A stretch of 9,813 nucleotides of DNA from contig CAKTZK010000055.1 of assembly GCA_934635515.1 (NCBI GenBank), positions 1 to 9,813 of the forward strand, in the 5' to 3' direction. The notes beneath the pieces were generated by a model that saw only the letters and a list, made by a program, of their open reading frames with translations, was not told the DNA's origin and searched no databases. Each line of letters begins with the position of its first letter. Position 1 is the stretch's first letter. The translations under genes and the position numbers were made by a program. The DNA is from an uncultured Oscillospiraceae bacterium. Lineage in GTDB: Bacteria > Bacillota_A > Clostridia > Oscillospirales > Oscillospiraceae. This document shows positions 1-4,633 of this stretch, one piece after another.

Positions 1-764
1 ACATGGATGCATACGAGCTGGGCGTGGCCTCCGCCAAGATCTATGACTTTATCTGGGACACCTACTGCGACTGGTATATCGAGCTGACCAAGACCCGCAT
101 GAACGGCGACGATCCGGCGGCCAAGCTGGCGGCGGAGAATGTGCTGTGCTATGTGCTGCTGCGCATCCTGGAGCTGCTGCACCCCTTTATGCCGTTCATT
201 ACGGAGGAGATCTGGCAGGCGCTGCCCCATGAGGGCGAGTATCTGATCTGCGCGCCCTGGCCCGTATACCGTCCGGAGCTGGATTTCCGGGCAGAGGAGC
301 AGGCCATGGAGGCGGTGAAGGATGCCATCTCCGCTGTGCGCGCCCGCCGCTCTGAGATGAACGTGCCGCCGTCCAAAAAGGCACAGATGATCATTGCCAC
401 CGACCATGCGGAGGATTACCGGCTGGGTGAGCACTTTATTAAGCGCATGGCCTATGCCAGCGATATCAAGGTTACCGACACGGCTCCCACGGATCTGACC
501 GGATTGGTCACGGTGGTGACCCACGGCGCCAATGTCTATCTGCCCCTGGCGGAGCTGGTGGACTTTGAAAAGGAGCTGGAGCGCATTGCCAAGGAGCGCC
601 AGAAGGCTGCCGAGAATCTGGAGCGTATCGAGCAGAAGCTCAGAAATGAGAAATTTGTTTCCAAGGCTCCGGAGGCCGTTGTAAACGCCGAGCGGGAAAA
701 AGCGGAGAAGGCCCGGGCGCTGATCGCCAAGCTGGATGAGTCCGCCGCTGCTATGAAGGGCTGA
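1..764 (+). CDS. valS: Valine--tRNA ligase, C-terminal part (5' end outside the window)
   Basis: This is the last roughly 253 residues of valyl-tRNA synthetase, the cytoplasmic class I enzyme that charges tRNA-Val. The catalytic Rossmann domain with HIGH and KMSKS lies upstream of the window. What remains is the helical anticodon-binding domain, seen in DTYCDWYIELTK (about residues 20-31 of the visible part) and in HPFMPFITEEIWQALP (about 60-75). The C-terminal coiled-coil arm follows, starting near LVDFEKELERIAKERQKA and continuing with alternating Lys/Glu heptads to the stop. That arm contacts tRNA and is diagnostic for ValRS over IleRS or LeuRS. The ATG at base 3 is internal, not the start. 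The gene ends with TGA at 762-764 and is followed by a strong intrinsic terminator. Identification is secure from motifs and architecture. Confidence 0.95.
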   Translation, partial: MDAYELGVASAKIYDFIWDTYCDWYIELTKTRMNGDDPAAKLAAENVLCYVLLRILELLHPFMPFITEEIWQALPHEGEYLICAPWPVYRPELDFRAEEQAMEAVKDAISAVRARRSEMNVPPSKKAQMIIATDHAEDYRLGEHFIKRMAYASDIKVTDTAPTDLTGLVTVVTHGANVYLPLAELVDFEKELERIAKERQKAAENLERIEQKLRNEKFVSKAPEAVVNAEREKAEKARALIAKLDESAAAMKG

Positions 765-788
765 TTTATTTAAGAGAAGCGACGGCTT

Positions 789-821
789 GTGACAAAGAAA
801 TACAGCATAAAAAAGTATAAT
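789..821 (+). promoter_or_regulatory. Candidate Spo0A-activated sigma-A promoter of the spoIIA operon
   Basis: A perfect TATAAT lies at 816-821. The best -35 match, GTGACA (789-794, 5 of 6), sits 21 nt away, too far for an ordinary sigma-A promoter. In Bacillus subtilis, the Spo0A-activated sigma-A promoters of spoIIG and spoIIE have just this unusual 21-22 nt spacing, with a Spo0A box over the -35 element. Here TGACAAA (790-796) overlaps the -35 and matches the 0A core TGNCGAA at 6 of 7 positions. I saw no convincing sigma-H promoter, although sigma-H drives spoIIA in B. subtilis. The expected start is near base 828, giving a leader of about 41 nt. The assignment is an inference from spacing and hexamers. 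Confidence 0.45.
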
Positions 822-853
822 CACCGTAGGCAATCGCCTACGGTGATTTTTTT
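819..853 (+). terminator. Intrinsic terminator after valS
   Basis: A perfect 13-bp inverted repeat (819-831 with 836-848) closes a 4-nt loop (AATC, 832-835). It runs straight into a T tract at 847-853 (seven T). This is a textbook rho-independent terminator for valS. Its left arm overlaps the TATAAT hexamer proposed as the spoIIA -10 box. A transcript starting at about base 828 would therefore carry only part of the left arm and would probably escape termination, while valS readthrough would be stopped. Confidence 0.9.
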
Positions 854-868
854 ACAGGAAGTGATGAC

Positions 869-1189
869 ATGCAGATCAAAGCAGAGAGCGCGGACCGGAA
901 GCTGGTCCTTCACCTGCGGGGTGAATTGGATCACCACGCTGCCCGGCCGCTTATACAGCGTATTGCCCGGGAGCTGGAGTACGCACTGCCGCTGGAAACG
1001 GAACTGGACTTTTCCGGGGTAACATTCATGGACAGCTCCGGCATTGCCGTTGCGCTGCACACGATGCAGCAGATGAAGCAGCTGGGCGGCAGAATGTGCA
1101 TAAAGAGCCCATCGGCACAGGTGAAAAAAGTATTTGCGGCTGCGGGACTGCAGAAGCTAATGGGACTGGAGGAAGTACATGAGAAGTGA
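869..1189 (+). CDS. spoIIAA: Anti-sigma F factor antagonist SpoIIAA
   Basis: This 106-residue STAS-domain protein is the anti-anti-sigma factor of the forespore switch. Unphosphorylated SpoIIAA displaces sigma-F from SpoIIAB. SpoIIAB phosphorylates it, and SpoIIE dephosphorylates it at the polar septum. The signature MDSSGIAVAL (residues 54-63) carries the phosphoserine, by alignment Ser56 (B. subtilis Ser58). The N-terminal strand LVLHLRGELD and the C-terminal KKVFAAAGL helix are typical STAS elements, and the length is close to the 117 residues of the B. subtilis protein. The ATG at 869 is preceded by AGGAAGTG (856-863). The 3' end overlaps spoIIAB by 11 nt, as expected for translational coupling. 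The gene follows the valS terminator directly, so it needs its own promoter. Confidence 0.95.
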   Translation: MQIKAESADRKLVLHLRGELDHHAARPLIQRIARELEYALPLETELDFSGVTFMDSSGIAVALHTMQQMKQLGGRMCIKSPSAQVKKVFAAAGLQKLMGLEEVHEK

Positions 1190-1622
1190 AAATCAGGTCG
1201 CGCTGGAATTTCCCAGCCGCAGCAGCAATGAAGCCTTTGCCCGTGTGGCGGCAGCGGGCTTTGCCATGCAGCTGGACCCAACGCTGGAGGAACTGGGGGA
1301 CATCAAAACCGCCGTTAGTGAAGCGGTGACCAATGCCATCATCCACGGCTATCCCGAGAGCATCGGACGGATCGTTATGAAGCTGCGCATCCGGGAGGGA
1401 AATGTGCTGGAGATCATAGTGAAGGACTGGGGGGTGGGCATTGCCGATGTGGAGCAAGCCCGTAAGCCTATGTTTACCACCGGCAATGACGAACGCAGCG
1501 GTATGGGATTTACCATCATGGAGAGCTTTATGGATGCCATTAAGGTCAGATCCGTTCCCCAAAAGGGGACTACCGTTACACTGAAAAAACGAATTTCCAC
1601 CCGAATGGGAGAGAAAAAATGA
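1179..1622 (+). CDS. spoIIAB: Anti-sigma F factor / serine kinase SpoIIAB
   Basis: This 147-residue GHKL-fold protein binds sigma-F as a dimer with ATP and, with SpoIIAA, either releases sigma-F or phosphorylates SpoIIAA on serine. The N box is SEAVTNAIIHGY (about 47-58, with Glu48 as general base and Asn52 for Mg2+). The G1 box is DWGVGI (83-88), and the ATP-lid glycines are in ERSGMGF (105-111). NEAFARV (17-23) places Arg22 at the position of B. subtilis Arg20, used for both SpoIIAA and sigma-F contact. The length matches the family (146 in B. subtilis). The ATG at 1179 has a strong GGAGG (1168-1172). The stop overlaps the sigF start as ATGA, giving tight coupling and presumably a fixed AB:sigma-F ratio. 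Confidence 0.96.
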   Translation: MRSENQVALEFPSRSSNEAFARVAAAGFAMQLDPTLEELGDIKTAVSEAVTNAIIHGYPESIGRIVMKLRIREGNVLEIIVKDWGVGIADVEQARKPMFTTGNDERSGMGFTIMESFMDAIKVRSVPQKGTTVTLKKRISTRMGEKK

Positions 1623-2326
1623 GCGAAAACAGGCTGGCTCTGTTGGACAGGGCGCAGTCGGGCGACAACGAAGCCTGCGGAAAGATGCTGGAGGAAAACA
1701 GTGGCCTGATCTGGGCCGTGGTGCGGCGCTACTATGGCTGCGGGGCGGACCCGGAGGACCTGTATCAGCTGGGATGCATAGGATTTATTAAAGCTGTAAA
1801 GGGATTTGACATTACATATGGGACGCAGTTTTCCACCTACGCCGTGCCCAAGATCGCCGGGGAAATTCGCCGCTTTCTCCGGGATGACGGACTGGTGAAG
1901 GTAGGCCGGACTCTGCGGGAAAAAGGACAGAGCATCTGGTCAGCCCGGCAGAAACTGCGCGCCGCTTTGGGGCGGGAGCCGAAGCTGTCGGAGCTGGCGG
2001 CAGAGACCGGCTGGAGTGCCGAGGAGATCGCCACGGCGGAGCTTGCCACCGCCTCGCCGGAGTCCCTGCAGCAGGAGACGGGCGAAGGGCTGACGCTGGA
2101 ATCGACTTTGGGTACGGAGGCGCCGGAGGAGGCGCTGGTGGAGAAGATCGCCCTGCGGGAGGCTATTCGGACACTGCCCGAACGGGAGCGGGAGACCATC
2201 TATCTGCGGTTTTTCAAGTGCATGACCCAGGAGCAGGCAGCGCGGATCCTGGGGGTGTCGCAGGTGCAGGTATCCCGTCTGGAGCGAAAAGGAGTGGCGC
2301 ATCTGCGGGAGATGCTTCGGGAATGA
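1619..2326 (+). CDS. sigF: RNA polymerase sporulation sigma factor SigF (SpoIIAC)
   Basis: This 235-residue sigma-70 family factor is the first forespore-specific sigma, and SpoIIAB holds it inactive until septation. Region 2 (about 30-90) contains DLYQLGCIGFIKAVKGFD and the -10/core segment FSTYAVPKIAGEIRRFLRDD. Region 3 spans roughly 95-160. Region 4 (about 180-232) contains LPERERETIYLRFF and the helix-turn-helix TQEQAARILGVSQVQVSRLE that reads the -35 element. The position as third gene of the spoIIA operon separates it from the close paralogue SigG. The start overlaps the spoIIAB stop by 4 nt, and GGGAGAG lies at 1607-1613. The spoVA genes that follow in B. subtilis are absent. Instead, a convergent DUF4130 gene overlaps the 3' end of sigF by 113 bp. 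Confidence 0.95.
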   Translation: MSENRLALLDRAQSGDNEACGKMLEENSGLIWAVVRRYYGCGADPEDLYQLGCIGFIKAVKGFDITYGTQFSTYAVPKIAGEIRRFLRDDGLVKVGRTLREKGQSIWSARQKLRAALGREPKLSELAAETGWSAEEIATAELATASPESLQQETGEGLTLESTLGTEAPEEALVEKIALREAIRTLPERERETIYLRFFKCMTQEQAARILGVSQVQVSRLERKGVAHLREMLRE

Positions 2327-3080
2327 CGGATGTTTCGGATTGGAATTCCGTCATGGTGCTCCGATAGCGTTTGGGCAGAAAGGTATTTTGGCAGCGCTCG
2401 TTACGCCGCTCTTCTATGGAAATGGTGTAAAAAAACGTTTTCCACAGTTTTCGATATTCTGCCTCCTGAGGGCTGGGCGGCGCAAGCGTTAGGGAATCCA
2501 TGTACACGATGCGGGAACGCCCGTCCTTGTAGAGGAGCAGCTCACCGTGGGTGCGGTCGTAGAGGAAGAAGACTTCGCCGGCATAGCGGCTGCAAAAATG
2601 CCGGCGCAGAAAAGGAAGAACGCGGTTTTTGGGTTCGATCTCCGCACCTAAAATACCGTCATAGTCCGAGAAACGAACAAAGCCCCGTAGCTTTTCCAGC
2701 TCACCCGACAGGTGGCGCACGGCCTTATAGAGGGGATAACAGGCCGGGTCCGAAGGAAAACGGAGAAACTGGGGGCCATCGGCGTAGAGCTTTTGCACGA
2801 AGGCGTACAAGCATGCTTCTTTGTTATCCATACAGGTGTGAAAGGCTCTGTAGAGCAGACGAGCGGCTTTGACGGAGCGATCTGATATGCTTCGGAGAAC
2901 ACGGTCGCTGTGGCTCGGATCCGTTTCAACGGAGCGGACGGAATAGAGGGTGAGAACGGGAAATTCCTCATTGCCGGCAAAGGCAATGGGGAATTCTTTG
3001 TTTACATAACTCTCATATATACAGCAGAGAAAGCCCTCATAAGTGCCATCATATTCATAAACCATGTCGATCCAGGACAT
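2214..3080 (-). CDS. DUF4130 / TIGR03915 'probable DNA metabolism protein'
   Basis: This protein belongs to the DUF4130 family, which is encoded beside the radical SAM family TIGR03916 in Firmicutes and is fused to a uracil-DNA-glycosylase-like domain in many proteobacteria. Its biochemical activity is not established. Recognisable segments are the N-terminal YEYDGTYEGFLCCIYESY, then LPFLRRHFCSRY, and the near-C-terminal WKTFFYTISIEERRNERCQ with FLPKRYRSTMTEF. I chose the ATG at 3080-3078 (288 residues) because GGAG (3092-3089) lies 8 nt upstream. The in-frame GTG at 3089 (291 residues), which overlaps the preceding stop, sits on top of that GGAG and cannot use it. The family body ends at about MTEF (base 2343). 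The last 40 or so residues are Pro/Ala-rich and antisense to the 3' end of sigF, suggesting an acquired extension. It is the third gene of the LexA-controlled operon. Confidence 0.85.
   Translation of the reverse strand: MSWIDMVYEYDGTYEGFLCCIYESYVNKEFPIAFAGNEEFPVLTLYSVRSVETDPSHSDRVLRSISDRSVKAARLLYRAFHTCMDNKEACLYAFVQKLYADGPQFLRFPSDPACYPLYKAVRHLSGELEKLRGFVRFSDYDGILGAEIEPKNRVLPFLRRHFCSRYAGEVFFLYDRTHGELLLYKDGRSRIVYMDSLTLAPPSPQEAEYRKLWKTFFYTISIEERRNERCQNTFLPKRYRSTMTEFQSETSVIPEASPADAPLLFAPDGIPAPATPPGSALPAPGSCT
2323..2354. other. Short inverted repeat at the convergent sigF / DUF4130 junction
   Basis: ATGACGGA (2323-2330) and TCCGTCAT (2347-2354) are perfect inverted repeats around a 16-nt loop, and the left arm includes the sigF stop codon. 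It could fold in both convergent transcripts. No T tract follows on either strand and the stem is only 8 bp, so a terminator role is doubtful. It is the only hairpin I found where the two operons meet. Confidence 0.3.
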
Positions 3081-3085
3081 TTTTC

Positions 3086-4354
3086 TCACTCCGATGTGTC
3101 AAAAAGGGATAGCTGCGGGGCGGCGGAGAGCGGCAGGGCGTCCCGCTCCACGGCCTGCAGCTGACGGGTCAGGGTCTCGGCGGAAAAGTGCAGGCCCTGA
3201 CGCATGCGGCCGCCGCATAGGATAAAGAATTGCGCCCGCTTCAGCACGACCCCCATTTTTTTCAGGTCCTCAAAATGCAAGGGACCCACGCGGCGGGCGG
3301 AGAGGATGCGCCGGGCCCCGGTGGGGCCGATGCCCGGGACGCGCAGAAGCTGCGTTAGGTCGGCGGTCATGATCTCCACGGGGAACTGGTCCGGATGAGT
3401 GATGGCCCAGTAGCACTTGGGGTCCATATCGGGGTCAAAGTTTGGGTGGGTATCGTCTAACAGCTCCTCGGCCCGGAAGCCATAAAACCGCATGAGCCAG
3501 TCTGCCTGGTACAGCCGGTGCTCCCGCAGCAAGGGCGGCTTGGTATGCAGGGCGGGGAGCAGAGCATTTTCCACCACCGGCACGTAGGCGGAGTAGAACA
3601 CGCGCTTGAGCCGATAGCGCTGGTACAGGGACTGGGTCAGGTAGAGAATATGCCGGTCGCTGTCCTGGGTGGCGCCCACGATGAGCTGGGTGCTCTGTCC
3701 GGCCGGGGCAAAGGCGGGAGCATGTCGGTACTTCACCAGCTCCTCTTTATTCTCCCGGCCCCGGTCGCGGATCAGGCGCATGGGGGAGAGAATGGCGGCC
3801 TTGCTCTTATCCGGTGCCAGTGTAGCCAAGCCCTCCTGAGAGGGCAGCTCAATGTTTACACTGAGGCGGTCGGCCAGGTAGCCCAGCTGCTGCACCAGCG
3901 CCGGGTCCGTGCCGGGAATGGCCTTGGCATGGATATAACCGTTGAAGCCGTACTCCTGGCGCAGAAGGCGCAGCACCTCGATCATGCGCTGGGTGGTGTA
4001 ATCGGGGTCGCGCAGGACGCCGCTGGAGAGGAAAAGCCCCTCGATATAATTTCGGCGGTAGAACTGAATGGTAAGCTCAGCCAGCTCTTTTGGGGTGAAA
4101 GCGGCGCGGCGAGTGTCATTGCTGCGGCGGTTGACGCAGTATTTGCAGTCGTACACGCAGCAGTTGGTCATGAGTACCTTCAGCAGCGTGATGCAGCGCC
4201 CGTCGGCGGAAAAGCTGTGACAGCAGCCGGCGATAGAAGAGGATGTATTGCCGATCTTCCCAGGCTGGGAGCCGCGCCGGACACCGCTGGACGTACAGGC
4301 GGCATCGTATTTAGCCGCGTCGGTGAGGATGGCCAGCTTATCCAGCAGATCCAT
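3086..4354 (-). CDS. Putative DNA modification/repair radical SAM protein (TIGR03916)
   Basis: This 422-residue radical SAM enzyme has the 4Fe-4S motif CVYDCKYC (Cys66, Cys70, Cys73; CX3CX2C) in the context LLKVLMTNC...CVNRRSND. Extra cysteines precede it (Cys20, Cys44, Cys45, Cys54). A helix-hairpin-helix DNA-binding element, LLRVPGIGPTGARRILSARR, lies at about 336-355. That combination, and the match to family-wide segments such as GRCITLLKVLM and NIELPSQEGL, places it in the putative DNA repair/modification radical SAM family linked to uracil-DNA-glycosylase-like proteins. Its substrate is unknown, and a role in DNA lesion or base chemistry is inferred. Its own Shine-Dalgarno is weak (AAGG, about 11 nt upstream). 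The ATG follows the 37-residue gene's stop after one base, so its translation is probably coupled. Its TGA overlaps the alternative GTG of the DUF4130 gene. Confidence 0.9.
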   Translation of the reverse strand: MDLLDKLAILTDAAKYDAACTSSGVRRGSQPGKIGNTSSSIAGCCHSFSADGRCITLLKVLMTNCCVYDCKYCVNRRSNDTRRAAFTPKELAELTIQFYRRNYIEGLFLSSGVLRDPDYTTQRMIEVLRLLRQEYGFNGYIHAKAIPGTDPALVQQLGYLADRLSVNIELPSQEGLATLAPDKSKAAILSPMRLIRDRGRENKEELVKYRHAPAFAPAGQSTQLIVGATQDSDRHILYLTQSLYQRYRLKRVFYSAYVPVVENALLPALHTKPPLLREHRLYQADWLMRFYGFRAEELLDDTHPNFDPDMDPKCYWAITHPDQFPVEIMTADLTQLLRVPGIGPTGARRILSARRVGPLHFEDLKKMGVVLKRAQFFILCGGRMRQGLHFSAETLTRQLQAVERDALPLSAAPQLSLFDTSE

Positions 4355-4355
4355 A

Positions 4356-4469
4356 TCAGGCGGCCTTGCGTCTGCGGCGGGGCTGGTCGACCCGGTCTAC
4401 CAGGCGCATGAACTGGCCGGAAACAGCGGCGGCACCGATGAGGGTGATGATCCATCCGAAAGTAGTCAT
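4356..4469 (-). CDS. SOS-controlled 37-residue membrane-like peptide, first gene of the radical SAM operon
   Basis: I do not recognise a family. The frame starts with ATG (4469-4467), has an excellent GGAGG (4482-4478) at 8 nt, and ends with TGA one base before the radical SAM ATG. Residues 4-20 (FGWIITLIGAAAVSGQF) form a hydrophobic stretch just long enough for one membrane helix. An amphipathic, charged part (MRLVDRVDQ) follows, then a basic tail of four Arg and one Lys before Ala-Ala. By the positive-inside rule the tail would face the cytoplasm. A consensus promoter with a LexA box lies about 31 nt upstream of the start codon. Size, topology and control recall SOS-induced membrane peptides such as Caulobacter SidA or E. 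coli TisB, but I see no sequence homology. It could instead be a leader peptide that couples translation of the radical SAM gene. Confidence 0.6.
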   Translation of the reverse strand: MTTFGWIITLIGAAAVSGQFMRLVDRVDQPRRRRKAA

Positions 4470-4477
4470 AGTTTGTT

Positions 4478-4482
4478 CCTCC
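4478..4482 (-). promoter_or_regulatory. Ribosome binding site of the 37-residue peptide gene
   Basis: GGAGG on the - strand lies 8 nt before the ATG at 4469-4467. It is the strongest Shine-Dalgarno in the - strand operon, much better than the AAGG before the radical SAM start. This is the main reason for believing that the short frame is translated. Confidence 0.75.
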
Positions 4483-4486
4483 AGGT

Positions 4487-4500
4487 AAAACTTTTGTTCT
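4487..4500. promoter_or_regulatory. LexA-like box A at the - strand transcription start
   Basis: AAAC-TTTT-GTTC (core 4488-4499) reads on the - strand as GAAC-AAAA-GTTT, one mismatch from the LexA core. It covers the expected start point of the - strand transcript, a usual place for an auxiliary operator. It is weaker than box B, and functional binding is inferred. Confidence 0.5.
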
Positions 4501-4506
4501 ATTCAG

Positions 4507-4535
4507 ATTATAAATCGAACAAGCGTTCTTGTCAA
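4507..4535 (-). promoter_or_regulatory. Perfect consensus sigma-A promoter of the peptide-radical SAM-DUF4130 operon
   Basis: Read on the - strand, TTGACA (4535-4530) is followed by a 17-nt spacer (4529-4513) and TATAAT (4512-4507). Both hexamers match consensus fully at the optimal spacing. The start is expected near 4500, giving a leader of about 31 nt to the peptide ATG. A near-perfect LexA box fills the spacer, so a bound repressor would block RNA polymerase. A promoter this strong with an operator inside it is a typical tightly repressed, strongly inducible design. Confidence 0.88.
4516..4529. promoter_or_regulatory. LexA (SOS) box B, near-perfect, inside the - strand promoter spacer
   Basis: CGAACAAGCGTTCT contains the exact palindromic core GAAC-N4-GTTC (4517-4528) and matches the Bacillus DinR/LexA consensus CGAACRNRYGTTYC at 13 of 14 positions. 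It sits between the -35 and -10 hexamers of the - strand promoter. This is the strongest of three related sites in the region. Confidence 0.85.
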
Positions 4536-4543
4536 GAAGAAAT

Positions 4544-4557
4544 CGAACAAAATTTCT
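4544..4557. promoter_or_regulatory. LexA-like box C between the divergent promoters
   Basis: CGAACAAAATTTCT carries GAAC-AAAA-TTTC (core 4545-4556), one mismatch from the core. It shares with box B the 11-bp direct repeat AAATCGAACAA (4512-4522 and 4540-4550), spaced 28 bp apart. It lies 18 bp upstream of the pcrA -35 element and 8 bp upstream of the - strand -35, so it could serve both directions. Confidence 0.5.
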
Positions 4558-4575
4558 AATTTTTTATTTCGGCGG

Positions 4576-4604
4576 TTGACCACGGGACACATTTGTTATA
4601 AAAT
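4576..4604 (+). promoter_or_regulatory. Sigma-A promoter of the pcrA operon
   Basis: TTGACC (4576-4581) and TAAAAT (4599-4604), each 5 of 6 to consensus, are separated by 17 nt. Transcription would start near 4611, with a leader of about 23 nt before the pcrA ATG. The three LexA-like boxes lie upstream of the -35 rather than within the promoter, so SOS control in this direction would be weaker or indirect. In B. subtilis pcrA belongs to the LexA regulon. Confidence 0.72.
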
Positions 4605-4633
4605 AGGGATGAAAAACAGAGAGCGAGGCTGAC

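Noticed and set aside
805..835. Possible sigma-F/sigma-G promoter (GCATA at 805-809) for spoIIA autoregulation
   Set aside because: GCATA matches the -35 of forespore promoters, but no fitting -10 lies 14-15 nt downstream. The GGCAA at 829 is too far away and incomplete.
2330..2872. + strand open frame of 180 codons after sigF, as a possible fourth spoIIA operon gene
   Set aside because: It is rich in Arg/Gly/Cys with no domain, has no Shine-Dalgarno, and is the antisense of the DUF4130 gene. It does not resemble SpoVAA or any known spoIIA neighbour.
3078..3089. GTG at 3089 as the start of the DUF4130 gene
   Set aside because: It overlaps the only GGAG, whereas the ATG at 3080 has that GGAG at 8 nt. 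GTG remains possible through coupling with the preceding stop.
3518..4411. + strand open frame of 297 codons opposite the radical SAM gene
   Set aside because: The radical SAM protein on the other strand has a complete CX3CX2C motif and helix-hairpin-helix. The + strand product shows no recognisable domain and would start without a good ribosome site.
4529..4560. Second + strand promoter TTGTCA (4529-4534) with TCTAAT (4555-4560), overlapping LexA box C
   Set aside because: The spacer is 20 nt, too long for an unassisted sigma-A promoter, and a better promoter with 17-nt spacing lies just downstream at 4576-4604.
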